Source of the DNA: Clostridia bacterium | Lineage (GTDB): Bacteria; Bacillota; Clostridia; Oscillospirales; QAMX01 | Assembly (NCBI GenBank): GCA_017441705.1 | Contig: JAFRWU010000044.1 | Location: 1-43,041 of the forward strand | Direction: 5' to 3' | Length of the DNA: 43,041 nucleotides | Notes under the pieces: model-generated | Told to the model about the DNA's origin: nothing | Seen by the model: only the letters and a program-made list of their open reading frames with translations | The model's database searches: none | Part shown: positions 31,919 to 42,373 of the stretch, piece after piece | Numbering within the stretch: the stretch's first letter is position 1 | How the letters are laid out: each line of letters starts with the position of its first letter | Program-made: the position numbers and the translations under genes

Positions 31919-33332
31919 TCGTGCGCCCATGGGACTCGGCATGCGCATCTTTCTGATCTTCTTCGTTTTCACCCTGGCGATGCTGGCGATCCTCTGGCTT
32001 CTTGAAACGGTCTTTCTGGATTCGATCTACAGGGAGATCCGGATCCGGGAGATCCAGCGGGCGGAGAAGAATCTGGAAGTCATGCCGGACGACGAAGCGT
32101 TCTATCCGACGCTGGTAAAGGCCGCACGCAGCGGCAACTTCTGCGTGATCGTCGCCGAACGGGACAGCGTGCTCTATTCGGTCGACGTTCTTCCCTCCTG
32201 CGTCATCCACCGCATGTCCCATTATAACGTCGCATATTTCAGCGGTCTCGCCCGGAACAACGGCGGCGAGTATCTTCTTCGCGTCTCCTTCGATCAGGAA
32301 GGCGGCGGCGAATTCCGCGACCGCGGCATCACCGAAAGCATCATATACACCAAAATCGTGAATCGCGGCGGAAAGGAGCTTTGTCTCATCCTGAACGCCG
32401 AGGCCGAGCCGATCACGGCTACCGTGACGACTCTGCGGGCGCTTCTGATACTCGTGACCGTGATCTTTCTTCTGGTTTCCGCCCTGCTGGCCGCTTTTCT
32501 TTCCAGAAGTCTTTCCCGGCCTCTTGCCGTCCTGACCCGGAAATCCCGGTTCCTCGGCCATCCCGACGCCCCGGACTTCCGCACCGAGGGATACCGCGAA
32601 GTGGCGGAGCTCGGCGACACCCTGGAAAACGCGTCCCGTGAGCTTTCCAAAAACGATCGTCTGCAGAAGGAGCTCGTCGCCAACGTTTCCCACGATCTCA
32701 GAACCCCTTTGACCATGATCGCGGGATACGCCGAGATGATGCGCGACATTCCCGGCGAGAACACTCCGGAAAACGCGGGGATCATACTGGAGGAATCGCG
32801 CCGGCTTTCCACCATCGTGACCGACGCGCTGGACGTTTCGCGCATCCAGTCGGGGTCGGAGCCGATCGTCCCCGAAACCTTCGATCTGACGCGCGACACG
32901 CGGGATATCGTCGACCGCTTCTCCCGTCTGACCGAGCACGAAGGATACAATATCGTCTGTTCGATCCCGGAGAAGGAAGCTCTTGTCAACGCCGACCGCA
33001 TGATGATTTCCCGGGTGATCTACAACCTAATCAACAACGCCGTCACCCACGCGGGCGAAAACAGGCACGTCCTCGTCACCGAGGAGATCCGGCCCGGCGC
33101 GGTCAGGATCCTTGTAGAGGACGACGGGCCGGGGATCCCGGATCGGGAGCTGGATTCCATCTGGGACCGCTATTACAAGGTGGACAAATCCCACGCGCGC
33201 GCCGCCGTCGGATCGGGGCTCGGTCTGTCCATCGTCAAGACGATCCTTTCGCTGCATCACGCCACCTACGGCGTGGAAAGCGCTGTGGGCGCCGGATCGA
33301 TCTTCTGGTTTGAGCTGCCGCTTGTCAAATGA
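31908..33332 (+). CDS. Membrane sensor histidine kinase (HAMP-HisKA-HATPase)
   Basis: 474 residues if started at TTG 31908 (12 nt after AGGAG). ATG 31929 is an alternative and TTG 31896 is unlikely. Two membrane segments (about 14-36 and 177-199) enclose an outer sensor region of about 140 residues. HAMP follows with LSRSLSRPLAVL. HisKA carries the phosphorylated histidine (VSHDLRTPLTMI, about His262). HATPase_c has N-box INNAVTHA and G-boxes DDGPGIPD and GSGLGLSIVK. It phosphorylates the response regulator encoded just upstream. Confidence 0.92.
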   Translation: MKADRAPMGLGMRIFLIFFVFTLAMLAILWLLETVFLDSIYREIRIREIQRAEKNLEVMPDDEAFYPTLVKAARSGNFCVIVAERDSVLYSVDVLPSCVIHRMSHYNVAYFSGLARNNGGEYLLRVSFDQEGGGEFRDRGITESIIYTKIVNRGGKELCLILNAEAEPITATVTTLRALLILVTVIFLLVSALLAAFLSRSLSRPLAVLTRKSRFLGHPDAPDFRTEGYREVAELGDTLENASRELSKNDRLQKELVANVSHDLRTPLTMIAGYAEMMRDIPGENTPENAGIILEESRRLSTIVTDALDVSRIQSGSEPIVPETFDLTRDTRDIVDRFSRLTEHEGYNIVCSIPEKEALVNADRMMISRVIYNLINNAVTHAGENRHVLVTEEIRPGAVRILVEDDGPGIPDRELDSIWDRYYKVDKSHARAAVGSGLGLSIVKTILSLHHATYGVESAVGAGSIFWFELPLVK

Positions 33333-33430
33333 ACGTCCCGGCCCCGAAAGCGCGCCAATGAACAGGCCGGACGGTTTTTCCGTTTTCTTCCCTTGCCGGG
33401 AATACGCTGTAAACGACGGGAGGTAATCCT

Positions 33431-35668
33431 ATGTATTCATCCCTCTTGCGGGACATGCCTTACCTTTTGAACAAGTATCACAGAACCGACGAGCCGTTCG
33501 ACCCGTACCGCCGGATGGCTTATCACGGCGGCGAATACGACGAGTCGACGGGGCTTGACGACGCGGAGATGGACTGCGGTCTGAAAGCCCTTGCGGAAGA
33601 AGTATCCGCTCTTCCCCACCCCGTCGCAAAGGCGAAGCTCTTTGCCTATCTTCTGGAAAACGCCAGGATCGACGTGAACGAAAAGGACTGGTTCGTTGGA
33701 TTTTATAACTGGGGCAGACTCCTGAGCCGCTACACGACCGAAATCTGGTCCCGGGAGGTGTTTGCGGGGATCCCCGAAGTGCAGGAAAAGATCGATCTTC
33801 TGGGAGAGGTCGGCGCGGCGGCGATCTGGCCCGATTTCGACCACGTCATCCCGAACTGGGAAGCGCTTCTTACACTGGGCTTTCCGGGACTTCTCGACAG
33901 AGTCCGGTCCTTCCACCGGAAGCGGATCGGGGAAGGGATCACGCCCGAACAGGAGGCGTTTTTCCAGGGCATAGAGATCACCTACGAATCGATCATCAAG
34001 CTTCTGGACAGGTATTACCGGTACGCCTTGACAAAGGACACGGAAAAATCCGGGAAGCAAGCCGCCTGCCTCAAAAACCTCAGGGACGGAAGCCCTTCCG
34101 ATCTTTACGAGGCTCTGCAGGAGATCTATATCTACTTCATCCTCTGCGAATGCGTCGACAATTACCAGACGAGGAGCCTCGGCAACGGCATCGACAGCAC
34201 GCTTCTTCGCTTCTGGCGCAGGGATATCGATTCCGGAAAGTATACCCGGGAGGAGGAAAAGGAATTCCTCGCCTATTTTCTCATGCAGTTCTCCGCGATC
34301 GGCAACTATTGGGGACATCCCATGTATATGGGCGGCACCGGCCCCGACGGGGAAACGCGCTTCAACGAGGTTTCCCTCGCCGTTCTGGAGCTTTACGGAG
34401 AGCTGAAGCTCAGCAATCCCAAGGTACAGATCAAGGTCGCCGAAAACACCCCCAGAGAAATCCTGTACCGGGTGTTCGACCTTATCCGGAAGGGCGTTTC
34501 GCCCTTCGTCTTCTGCTGCGAGCCCGGCCACCGGAGAGCGATCATGGGCTACGGCGCCACCGCCGAGGAAGCGCGGGATTTCGAAATCAGCGGATGCTAC
34601 GAGACCAGAGTGCGAAGCGACGAATCCTCCACCAGCGTTTCGTATATCAACGCGGCGAAGGCGGTGGAATTCGCGCTTTCCAACGGCGCCGACTGGAAAA
34701 CCGGGAAAGAGGCCGGGCTGAAGACCGGCGACGCTTCGGGATTTCAAAGCTTTGACGATTTCTATCACGCCTTTATCCGGCAGTGGGAATACCTGATCGA
34801 GGAATCGATCCGGATCGGGAATTCCTACGAGGGCTTCCTGGCGTATATCAATCCGTCCAACGTCTATTCCGCCACGATCCGCCGTTCTCTGGAGAGAGCT
34901 GCGGACGGCTACGCTTTCGGCGTCAAATTCAACAATTCCGCCATCCTGAACTGCGGATTTGCAAGCGCCGTGGATTCTCTGATGGCTGTGAAAAAGCTCT
35001 GTTTCGAAAAGAAAGCCGTCTCTCTCCCCGAGCTTGCGCAGATCCTGAAAAACAACTGGGAGGGGCAGGAGATCCTTCGCCTGAAGGCTTTCAACCTTCC
35101 CTGCAAATACGGGAATTCCGATCCGGAGACCGATCTTCTGGCCGCCGGCATGGCCGATTATTTCAGCGGCAAAATCAACAACCGGCCGAACGCCCGCGGC
35201 GGCGTATATAAAGCCATCATGCATTCCGCCATGCAGTTCGTGTGGCAGGGGGCGAAGACAGGCGCCCTGCCGGACGGCAGAAAAGCCGGTGCGGAGCTTT
35301 CCAAAAACGCCTCCCCCGTGAACGGAGCCGACCGGAAGGGCGTCACCGCTCTGATCTTTTCGGCGCTGAAGCTCAATCCCTTCAATTATCACGAATCCTT
35401 CTGCGTGGATCTGATGCTTCATCCGTCCGCGGTGGAGGGCGAAAAAGGGCTGGAAGCGCTGTACGATCTCCTGATGACCTACCTGGAGGGCGGCGGGATG
35501 TCGATGCAGTTCAACATATTCGATGCGGATACGCTCCGGGACGCGCAGAAGCATCCCGAGAATTACCGGACCCTCCAGGTCCGGGTATGCGGATGGAACG
35601 CCCTGTGGAACGATCTCCCGACGGCCGAGCAGGACGCCTTTATCCTGAGAAGCGAAACCGTCCGATAG
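33431..35668 (+). CDS. Glycyl radical enzyme (PFL/glycerol dehydratase superfamily), specificity unknown
   Basis: 745 residues behind GGGAGGTAA. Both superfamily hallmarks are intact: the thiyl-radical cysteine loop ISGCYE (Cys389, Glu391) and the C-terminal glycyl radical site RVCGW (Gly721, 25 residues from the end). GC-x-E rather than Cys-Cys argues against pyruvate formate-lyase and for the dehydratase/lyase branch (diol dehydratase, choline lyase and relatives). Residues around the pocket do not match any characterised member known to me. An oxygen-sensitive radical-SAM activase is needed but none is encoded in the window. The upstream neighbour is a histidine kinase; downstream is a terminator. 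Confidence 0.85.
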   Translation: MYSSLLRDMPYLLNKYHRTDEPFDPYRRMAYHGGEYDESTGLDDAEMDCGLKALAEEVSALPHPVAKAKLFAYLLENARIDVNEKDWFVGFYNWGRLLSRYTTEIWSREVFAGIPEVQEKIDLLGEVGAAAIWPDFDHVIPNWEALLTLGFPGLLDRVRSFHRKRIGEGITPEQEAFFQGIEITYESIIKLLDRYYRYALTKDTEKSGKQAACLKNLRDGSPSDLYEALQEIYIYFILCECVDNYQTRSLGNGIDSTLLRFWRRDIDSGKYTREEEKEFLAYFLMQFSAIGNYWGHPMYMGGTGPDGETRFNEVSLAVLELYGELKLSNPKVQIKVAENTPREILYRVFDLIRKGVSPFVFCCEPGHRRAIMGYGATAEEARDFEISGCYETRVRSDESSTSVSYINAAKAVEFALSNGADWKTGKEAGLKTGDASGFQSFDDFYHAFIRQWEYLIEESIRIGNSYEGFLAYINPSNVYSATIRRSLERAADGYAFGVKFNNSAILNCGFASAVDSLMAVKKLCFEKKAVSLPELAQILKNNWEGQEILRLKAFNLPCKYGNSDPETDLLAAGMADYFSGKINNRPNARGGVYKAIMHSAMQFVWQGAKTGALPDGRKAGAELSKNASPVNGADRKGVTALIFSALKLNPFNYHESFCVDLMLHPSAVEGEKGLEALYDLLMTYLEGGGMSMQFNIFDADTLRDAQKHPENYRTLQVRVCGWNALWNDLPTAEQDAFILRSETVR

Positions 35669-35702
35669 GCGGCGCCTCTTTCCTGACACGCCCAGACCGC
35701 AA

Positions 35703-35747
35703 GGAAGCCCCGAAGAGCATATCGGCTCTCCGGGGCTTCCATCTTTT
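35703..35747 (+). terminator. Bidirectional intrinsic terminator
   Basis: A 10-bp stem (35703-35712 with 35731-35740) continues after one mismatch into 5 more pairs (35714-35718 with 35725-35729). T-rich sequence follows. It separates the glycyl radical enzyme gene from the converging GH43 gene. Confidence 0.85.
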
Positions 35748-35753
35748 CATTTT

Positions 35754-36695
35754 TCAGATGTGGTCGGCGTACCGTTCGGCGGTGATCGCGCCGTCTTCCA
35801 CCCGCATGCGACAGATCCTGGCGTTTCGCCGGTCTCCGGGCAAACCGTCCGCGATCCTGTCGCGGGCATGATAAACGGCATACCAGACGCCGTCGACTTT
35901 GATCATCGAGTGGTGTCCCGTTCCCTCTTCAAACTCATTCGCCGCCAGCACCGGCGCATAAGTCCTCTCGTCCGGGTACTTTTCGAATCTGATCTTCGTG
36001 AGGTCGGTTTCCCCGGTTTTCGCTCTGGCGTATCCCACGTAATAGGTCGGCTGCTGATAGCAGTTGCCGGAATACATCACGTACTGCCATTCGCCCTCCC
36101 GGAAATAGAAAGCGCCTTCGATGGTGTGCCAGTTTTCACCCTTCCGGTACCGGTCGCGCATGAAGATCTCCTCGTCCAGCGTCGCGGAGACGACGAGCTT
36201 CGGATCCCCCTCCGGCGTCCGGGGATCCTTCATCCGGTCCACCACGATACAGGTGCCGGGTCTTTCGGCGTCGTAACGGTTCGTGGAATAAAAGAGGAAC
36301 AGCCCCGCTTCGTTCCTGACGATATGCGAATCGATGGAGAAGGGCGGCAGGATCCTTTCCGCCTTTTCAAAGGGGCCGAGCGGGTTTTTGCTCTCCGCCA
36401 CGTGCATGGCCTGAATATGCCCCCGGCGGTCCGGTTCCAGCTCCGGGCACTCAAAAGAGCAATACATGTAGTAGGTCCCGTCCAGCTCGATCACCGACGG
36501 CGCCCAGTAATGCCGGTGGTCTCCGGAAGAGAACACCTTCCCCGCGCAGATCCATTCGCCGAGGAGAGCGTCCGATTCATAGGCGTACACCCCGTCGTCG
36601 CCGGTGGTATAGATATAGAATCTGCCGCGGCTTTCCAGGATATAGGGATCGGCCTGACCGATATAATGGTCCTTCTCGATTTTCAGAAGATGCAT
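35754..36695 (-). CDS. GH43-family glycosidase (arabinofuranosidase/xylosidase-like)
   Basis: 313 residues, a five-bladed beta-propeller. The three GH43 acids are in place: Asp16 (QADPYIL, base), Asp122 (SIDSHIV, pKa modulator) and Glu193 (TIEGAFYF, acid). No signal peptide and no carbohydrate-binding module, so it probably trims arabinose or xylose from imported oligosaccharides in the cytoplasm. It starts 10 bp after a sugar-isomerase-like gene, with which it forms a pair downstream of rpoD. Confidence 0.88.
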   Translation of the reverse strand: MHLLKIEKDHYIGQADPYILESRGRFYIYTTGDDGVYAYESDALLGEWICAGKVFSSGDHRHYWAPSVIELDGTYYMYCSFECPELEPDRRGHIQAMHVAESKNPLGPFEKAERILPPFSIDSHIVRNEAGLFLFYSTNRYDAERPGTCIVVDRMKDPRTPEGDPKLVVSATLDEEIFMRDRYRKGENWHTIEGAFYFREGEWQYVMYSGNCYQQPTYYVGYARAKTGETDLTKIRFEKYPDERTYAPVLAANEFEEGTGHHSMIKVDGVWYAVYHARDRIADGLPGDRRNARICRMRVEDGAITAERYADHI

Positions 36696-36705
36696 CTTTG
36701 TCTCC

Positions 36706-37566
36706 TCAGAGAGCCGCGATATAGCGCTTCAGGTTCGCGGCACAGATCTCTATGGCCTTCATCGGCGGTTCCATCCCTTCGAACTCGATGGAGACGAAGC
36801 CTTCGTACCCGCTTCTTTGAAGGAGCCCGAGGCACTGCGGCACCGGAACGTCGCCGTGGCCCAGGATCGTGCAGCGGATATAATTCCCGCCGCGGCTCCG
36901 GAACCATCCCTCGCCGGGATCGGGAAGCATGCCGCTCCGGAGGAACATATCCTTGACATGTACGTGGAAGAGATTCGGCAGGACCTTCGCGAAGGCGATG
37001 TCCGGTCTTTCGTCGGCGCAGGTGAAATTGCCCATATCGCCGAGCACGCCGTAATTGTCATGATCCACCGCCGTGACGATGGCGAGGACGCGGTCGCTGT
37101 CCTGCGCAAAAAAGCCGTGGTTTTCCATGCAGGTCTTCACACCGATGGACGAAGCGTATGCGGTCACCCGTCTCACGCCCTCCGCGATGCGCGGAAGGAC
37201 CGCCTCGAAGGTGCGCGCACCCTTCTTCCATTCCGGCAGACCGTAAGCCACGTCGTGCCGCATGACCGGCGCGCCGAGCAGCTTCGCCATGTCCGCCTGC
37301 CGGCAAAGCCTCTCGACTTCTCTGTCCGGATCGTCCGTGAGCATGTTGCCGCTCACCGTGTAGCACGGGATCGGAAGCCCGTTCTTCTCCGCCTCTTCGC
37401 GCACGCGAAGGAGGAAATCCGCAAGATCTCCTTCCGTCTTGAGACCTGCTTCGGCGATCTCAAAGCCCTCGAGGCCGAGCTCCTTCGTCTTCCGGATGGC
37501 GTCGAAAATCGTAAAGCCGTCGCGATACAGCGCCGAGAAGCTGTAGGATGAAATCGAAGTCTTCAT
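36706..37566 (-). CDS. Sugar phosphate isomerase/epimerase family TIM-barrel protein
   Basis: 286 residues from ATG 37566, 6 nt after AAGGAGA. An AP-endonuclease-2-like TIM barrel with metal-ligand motifs: ENHGFF (Glu), LGDMGNF (Asp), NLFHVHVKD (His) and a late IEFEG (Glu). Such enzymes isomerise or epimerise sugars or keto-acids, or decarboxylate some oxo-sugar acids. Its pairing with a GH43 enzyme suggests work on the released sugar. It follows rpoD by 34 bp with no terminator. Confidence 0.85.
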   Translation of the reverse strand: MKTSISSYSFSALYRDGFTIFDAIRKTKELGLEGFEIAEAGLKTEGDLADFLLRVREEAEKNGLPIPCYTVSGNMLTDDPDREVERLCRQADMAKLLGAPVMRHDVAYGLPEWKKGARTFEAVLPRIAEGVRRVTAYASSIGVKTCMENHGFFAQDSDRVLAIVTAVDHDNYGVLGDMGNFTCADERPDIAFAKVLPNLFHVHVKDMFLRSGMLPDPGEGWFRSRGGNYIRCTILGHGDVPVPQCLGLLQRSGYEGFVSIEFEGMEPPMKAIEICAANLKRYIAAL

Positions 37567-37600
37567 ATTCCGTCTCCTTTTCCGATCATTCAAAACGCTT

Positions 37601-38710
<1,110 letters not shown>

Positions 38711-38728
38711 GTTATCCTCTCCGTTTCT

Positions 38729-40477
38729 TTATGTGCGGCTCTGTTCTTTTTTCAGCTTCAAAAGTGCGGTCAGATCCTCGGTCGTACCGCCGCGCGCCTT
38801 TGCTTTCGCGGTCTCCATTTCCACCGCGGCGAGGTATTCGCCGAGCGTCTCTCTCGGCGGTCCGTCCGGCGTTTTCATCAGAAGCCCGGAAAGGAGCTTT
38901 CGCTCATCCGGGGAAAGGAGATCGCTCAAAAGGTCCGGGTTGACGGCCGTACCCGCCTTGATCGCTTTTTTTACGGCTTTCCAGATATGTATCAGGGCTT
39001 CCTCCCCGGGGGCCTCGTCCGCAAGACTGCTCTCCGCCTCCCGCAGGAGCTCCGGATTGGCCGCCACCAGCGAGATCACGCCTTCCACGGCCTGAGCCAG
39101 GCGGACGTTGCGGTAGCGGAGATTCCCCGCGGGCTTTTCGGCGATCCCCGCCGGGCGCAGCGTTTCGCGCATCTCGCGTCTTTCGGTCTGACGCCGCTTT
39201 CTCGTCTGCGCCTTCCGGATCTCGGTTTCAATGGTCTCTCTCCGGATGCCGGTGGTTTCCGCAAGCTTTCCCGCGAAAAGCTCGATTTCGATGGCGCTGC
39301 GGAAGCCGGACACCAGACCGACCGCTTCGTTCAGGAACGCAAGCTTCCCGTCGTCGTCGGAGAGATCGTATTTCGCCCGGATCTTTTCAAGCCGGTAGGC
39401 AGACGAATTCTCGCTCTCCTCCAGAAGAGCGCGGAAGGCGTCGGCTCCGTTTTTCTTGATGTATTCGTCCGGATCCTTCGCACCCTTCATGCGCAGGATG
39501 CGGATTTTCACGTCCCTCGCCCGCAGAAGCTCGATAGCCCGCTCGGTAGCCCTCTGGCCGGCCTCGTCACTGTCGTAACAGAGGATCACCTCGCCGGTCC
39601 TCTTTTTCAGCAGATCGCATTGCTCCTCGGTCAGAGCCGTTCCCAGAGACGCCACGGCGTTGGTGAATCCCGCCTGATGCAGCATCAGGACGTCCATATA
39701 CCCCTCGGCGATGATGTAATTGGGTTCGGTCGTATTCTTTGCCAGATTCAGCGCAAAGAGGTTGTCCGACTTGTGATATACGTAGCTTTCGGGTGAATTC
39801 AGATATTTGGGCTTGGAGTCGTCGAGGACTCTTCCGCCGAAAGCCAGCACGTTGCCGCTGACATCGATGATCGGAAAGATCAAACGGTTGCGGAACCGGT
39901 CGTAAATGCGGCCTTTTTCGTTTTTGACCGCAAGCCCCGCGTCGAGAAGATCCGCCTTGTCGTATCCTTTGTTTGCCATCGCCGTGATCAGCGCGTCCCA
40001 TTTGTCCGGCGCGTATCCGAGACCGAAGCGACTGACCATCCTCGGCGCAATGCGCCGTTCGGCCATGTATTCCTTCGCAGGCTGCGCCTGGTCTCCCGTA
40101 AGATTCTCATGAAAGAACCGCGCCGCCTCGCGGTTCAGATTGAGCATCCTTCCCCGCCGGCGGTATGCGGCCTGCTCCCGTTCGTCGGTGGGGACCTCCA
40201 TCCCCGCCATCCGGGCGAGCAGACTTACCGCGTCGGGAAATTCAAGCTTTTCGACCTTCTCCACGAAAGCGATCAGGCCTCCGCCCTCCCGGCATCCGAA
40301 GCAGTAAAAGACCTTCTTGTCCGGATCCACCGTAAAGGACGGCGTTTTTTCGTTGTGGAAGGGACAGCAGCCCCACCAGCGTCCGCTTTTCTTGTCCAGA
40401 TGAACATAGCGGGAAACCACGTCAATCATGTCGAGCCGGTTTGTCAGCTCGTCCAGAAACCGTTCGTCAATCGCCAA
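38729..40477 (-). CDS. dnaG: DNA primase
   Basis: 582 residues. The N-terminal CHC2 zinc finger has ligands Cys38, His41, Cys59 and Cys62. The catalytic core contains the TOPRIM domain (about 245-340) with AEGYMDVLML and YDSDEAGQRA, and a C-terminal helicase-binding region follows. It makes RNA primers at the replication fork together with DnaB. The gene sits between dgt (37 bp upstream) and rpoD (18 bp downstream). Confidence 0.98.
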   Translation of the reverse strand: MAIDERFLDELTNRLDMIDVVSRYVHLDKKSGRWWGCCPFHNEKTPSFTVDPDKKVFYCFGCREGGGLIAFVEKVEKLEFPDAVSLLARMAGMEVPTDEREQAAYRRRGRMLNLNREAARFFHENLTGDQAQPAKEYMAERRIAPRMVSRFGLGYAPDKWDALITAMANKGYDKADLLDAGLAVKNEKGRIYDRFRNRLIFPIIDVSGNVLAFGGRVLDDSKPKYLNSPESYVYHKSDNLFALNLAKNTTEPNYIIAEGYMDVLMLHQAGFTNAVASLGTALTEEQCDLLKKRTGEVILCYDSDEAGQRATERAIELLRARDVKIRILRMKGAKDPDEYIKKNGADAFRALLEESENSSAYRLEKIRAKYDLSDDDGKLAFLNEAVGLVSGFRSAIEIELFAGKLAETTGIRRETIETEIRKAQTRKRRQTERREMRETLRPAGIAEKPAGNLRYRNVRLAQAVEGVISLVAANPELLREAESSLADEAPGEEALIHIWKAVKKAIKAGTAVNPDLLSDLLSPDERKLLSGLLMKTPDGPPRETLGEYLAAVEMETAKAKARGGTTEDLTALLKLKKEQSRT

Positions 40478-40514
40478 AGCCGGCTCTCCTTTCAGCAGAA
40501 TTCCTTTTCCCGTC

Positions 40515-41522
40515 TCAGAGGACGGTCCAGTTTTTCGGGATATAGATATCTTTGAAACGGTCCAGAGCGAACCGGTCGGTCATGCTGGCCACGTAATCGC
40601 AGGCCGCGCGATTGATGCCTTCTCTCCGGGCGATCGTCCTGTATTCCTCCGGAAGCGCCGCTTCGTTCTGCGTATAGTAGCGGAAGAGGATCGCAAGCAT
40701 CTCCTGCGCCTTGCCCTCCTGCCCTTTCGCAACGGGATTCTTATAGACCTCGGCATACATGAATTCGTGGAATTCTTCCATGGTCCGCGCGATCTCCGGC
40801 GAAAAGCGGATATCGGTCAAATCACGGCTCGCCTCGATCAGATCCAGGACCGCCGTGTTGATGCGCATGGATTTCGATTCGCCGAGGACGTCGGCGATGG
40901 ACGACGGAAGCGCGTCGCGTGTCAGGATCCCCGCCCTGACCGCGTCGTCGAGATCGTGATTGACGTAGGCGATGCGATCTGCATGGCGCACGATGCGCCC
41001 TTCAAGCGATTCCGACCAGCCGACCCCCACGTGGTTCAGGATGCCGTCCCGGACCTCATAGGTCAGATTCAGTCCGCGGCCGGCCTTTTCCAAAAAATCC
41101 ACCATGCGCAGGCTTTGCTCATTGTGCTTGAACCCGCCTTCCACCAGTTCGTTCAGCAGGCGTTCGCCCGCATGCCCGAAGGGCGTATGACCGAGGTCGT
41201 GTCCCAGCGCGATGGATTCGGTCAGATCTTCGTTGAGAGCAAGCGCGCGCGCCACCGTCCGGGCGATCTGACTCACCTCCAGCGTATGGGTCATGCGGGT
41301 ACGGTAATGATCGCCTTCAGGCGCCAGAAACACCTGCGTTTTTTCTTTCAGGCGGCGAAAGCTGTTGGAGTGGATGATCCGGTCGCGGTCGCGCTGAAAA
41401 TCGGTGCGCACCGGACACTTTTCCTGATAGGCAAGGCGGCCCTGGCTCTCCGCCGCATGGCACGCTTCCTTCGCCAGATTTCTGTATTCGGCTTCTTCAA
41501 ATCGTTCGCGCAGGCAGCTCAT
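40515..41522 (-). CDS. dgt: dGTP triphosphohydrolase (deoxyguanosinetriphosphate triphosphohydrolase-like HD protein)
   Basis: 335 residues from ATG 41522, 10 nt after AAGGAA (a GTG one codon earlier is also open). It begins with the family RTDFQRDRDRIIHSNSFRRLKEKTQVF stretch (two short blocks), followed by the HD-domain metal ligands: His79 (MTHTLEV), His108-Asp109 (LGHDLGHTPFGH) and a later HADRIAYVNHDLDDA. It hydrolyses dNTPs to nucleoside and triphosphate and so tunes the dNTP pool. The dgt-dnaG-rpoD order is common in Clostridia. Confidence 0.95.
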   Translation of the reverse strand: MSCLRERFEEAEYRNLAKEACHAAESQGRLAYQEKCPVRTDFQRDRDRIIHSNSFRRLKEKTQVFLAPEGDHYRTRMTHTLEVSQIARTVARALALNEDLTESIALGHDLGHTPFGHAGERLLNELVEGGFKHNEQSLRMVDFLEKAGRGLNLTYEVRDGILNHVGVGWSESLEGRIVRHADRIAYVNHDLDDAVRAGILTRDALPSSIADVLGESKSMRINTAVLDLIEASRDLTDIRFSPEIARTMEEFHEFMYAEVYKNPVAKGQEGKAQEMLAILFRYYTQNEAALPEEYRTIARREGINRAACDYVASMTDRFALDRFKDIYIPKNWTVL

Positions 41523-41609
41523 CACGATCCCGTTCCTTCCCGATCATACATCTACTCATTAAATATCAGACGTCTTCCTTTTTTTCTTTTTTTTCAGAAA
41601 TAATTTACA

Positions 41610-41649
41610 GGATCCGCCCTCGTGTTCTCAGAGACACGCGGGCGGATCC
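41610..41649 (-). other. Large hairpin upstream of dgt
   Basis: A 10-bp perfect stem (41610-41619 with 41640-41649) extends through one mismatch by five further pairs (41621-41625 with 41634-41638). No clear U-run follows on either strand. Between it and dgt is A/T-rich DNA with a TATGAT-like -10 on the minus strand but no good -35, so the dgt operon promoter is not settled. Confidence 0.5.
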
Positions 41650-41672
41650 CGTCCTCTTTGCGGAGAATCTCA

Positions 41673-41697
41673 AAGCCGGCCGTTTCCCGGCCGGCTT
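41673..41697 (-). terminator. Terminator-like hairpin after the YigZ-family gene
   Basis: A perfect 10-bp stem (41673-41682 with 41688-41697) with a 5-nt loop starts 20 bp after the stop of the YigZ-family gene. The following U-run is short, so termination may be partial. Confidence 0.55.
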
Positions 41698-41716
41698 CGT
41701 GTCGATCCAAGCGCTT

Positions 41717-42373
41717 TTATTCCGGAGCGGTCTCCTCTTCCGGCACGGGAAGCCAGACCTCCCCCGTTTTTTCAATCAGAGCCTGTCCGGCGGTAAGATC
41801 GACGATATCCGCTTTTACCCCGTCTTCTCTTTCAGGCGGTACCGTCAGGAAAAAGCGCACCGACTCGGCATACTCCGGCGTTTCCGGCATCAGCCCCAGC
41901 CGCGAAAGACGCGACGAGGCTTTTCCGTAGAAATGATACGGCAGCGTGACCGCGAGCCTCGTCATCGGCGTCATGCGCGCTTTCCGCGCGTTTTCCACCG
42001 CGATCCGCGCGCCCTGGGCGTAGGCGCGGATCAGTCCGCCCGCTCCGAGCAGGATCCCGCCGAAGTACCGCACCACCACGCAGACCACGTCGACGAGTCC
42101 TTCTCTCTGCAGGACCTCCGTGACCGGCCGGCCCGCCGTGCCGGAGGGCTCGCCGTCGTCGCTGGCGCGCACGACGGCTCCGCCGCGCTGGATATAGCTC
42201 CAGACGTGATGATTTGCCTCAGGGTGAAGAAGCTTGACCGTCTCGATAAAGCCGCGCGCTTCGCTTTCTTCGCGCGCCGGCGCAATATAACCGATAAAGC
42301 GGGATTTTCGTTCGATAAACTCGCCGGAGCCCTCCCGCGCCACCGTGCGAAAGCCGTCATCCTTCCCTGACAT
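41717..42373 (-). CDS. yigZ: YigZ/IMPACT (UPF0029) family protein
   Basis: 218 residues from ATG 42373 (GAAGGG at 9 nt). The N-terminal UPF0029 domain carries ERKSRFIGYIAPARE, the HHVWSYI region, RASDDGEPSGTAGRPV and VVVRYFGGILLGAGGLIRAY; the C-terminal ferredoxin-like domain is DUF1949. The eukaryotic relative IMPACT inhibits Gcn2, while the bacterial role is unsettled, with links to translation. It overlaps the end of hflX by 17 bp. Confidence 0.9.
   Translation of the reverse strand: MSGKDDGFRTVAREGSGEFIERKSRFIGYIAPAREESEARGFIETVKLLHPEANHHVWSYIQRGGAVVRASDDGEPSGTAGRPVTEVLQREGLVDVVCVVVRYFGGILLGAGGLIRAYAQGARIAVENARKARMTPMTRLAVTLPYHFYGKASSRLSRLGLMPETPEYAESVRFFLTVPPEREDGVKADIVDLTAGQALIEKTGEVWLPVPEEETAPE

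Noticed and set aside
33431-35668. Annotation as pyruvate formate-lyase (pflB)
   Set aside because: The active site is GC-x-E with a single cysteine rather than the adjacent Cys-Cys of pyruvate formate-lyase, and no pflA lies beside it.
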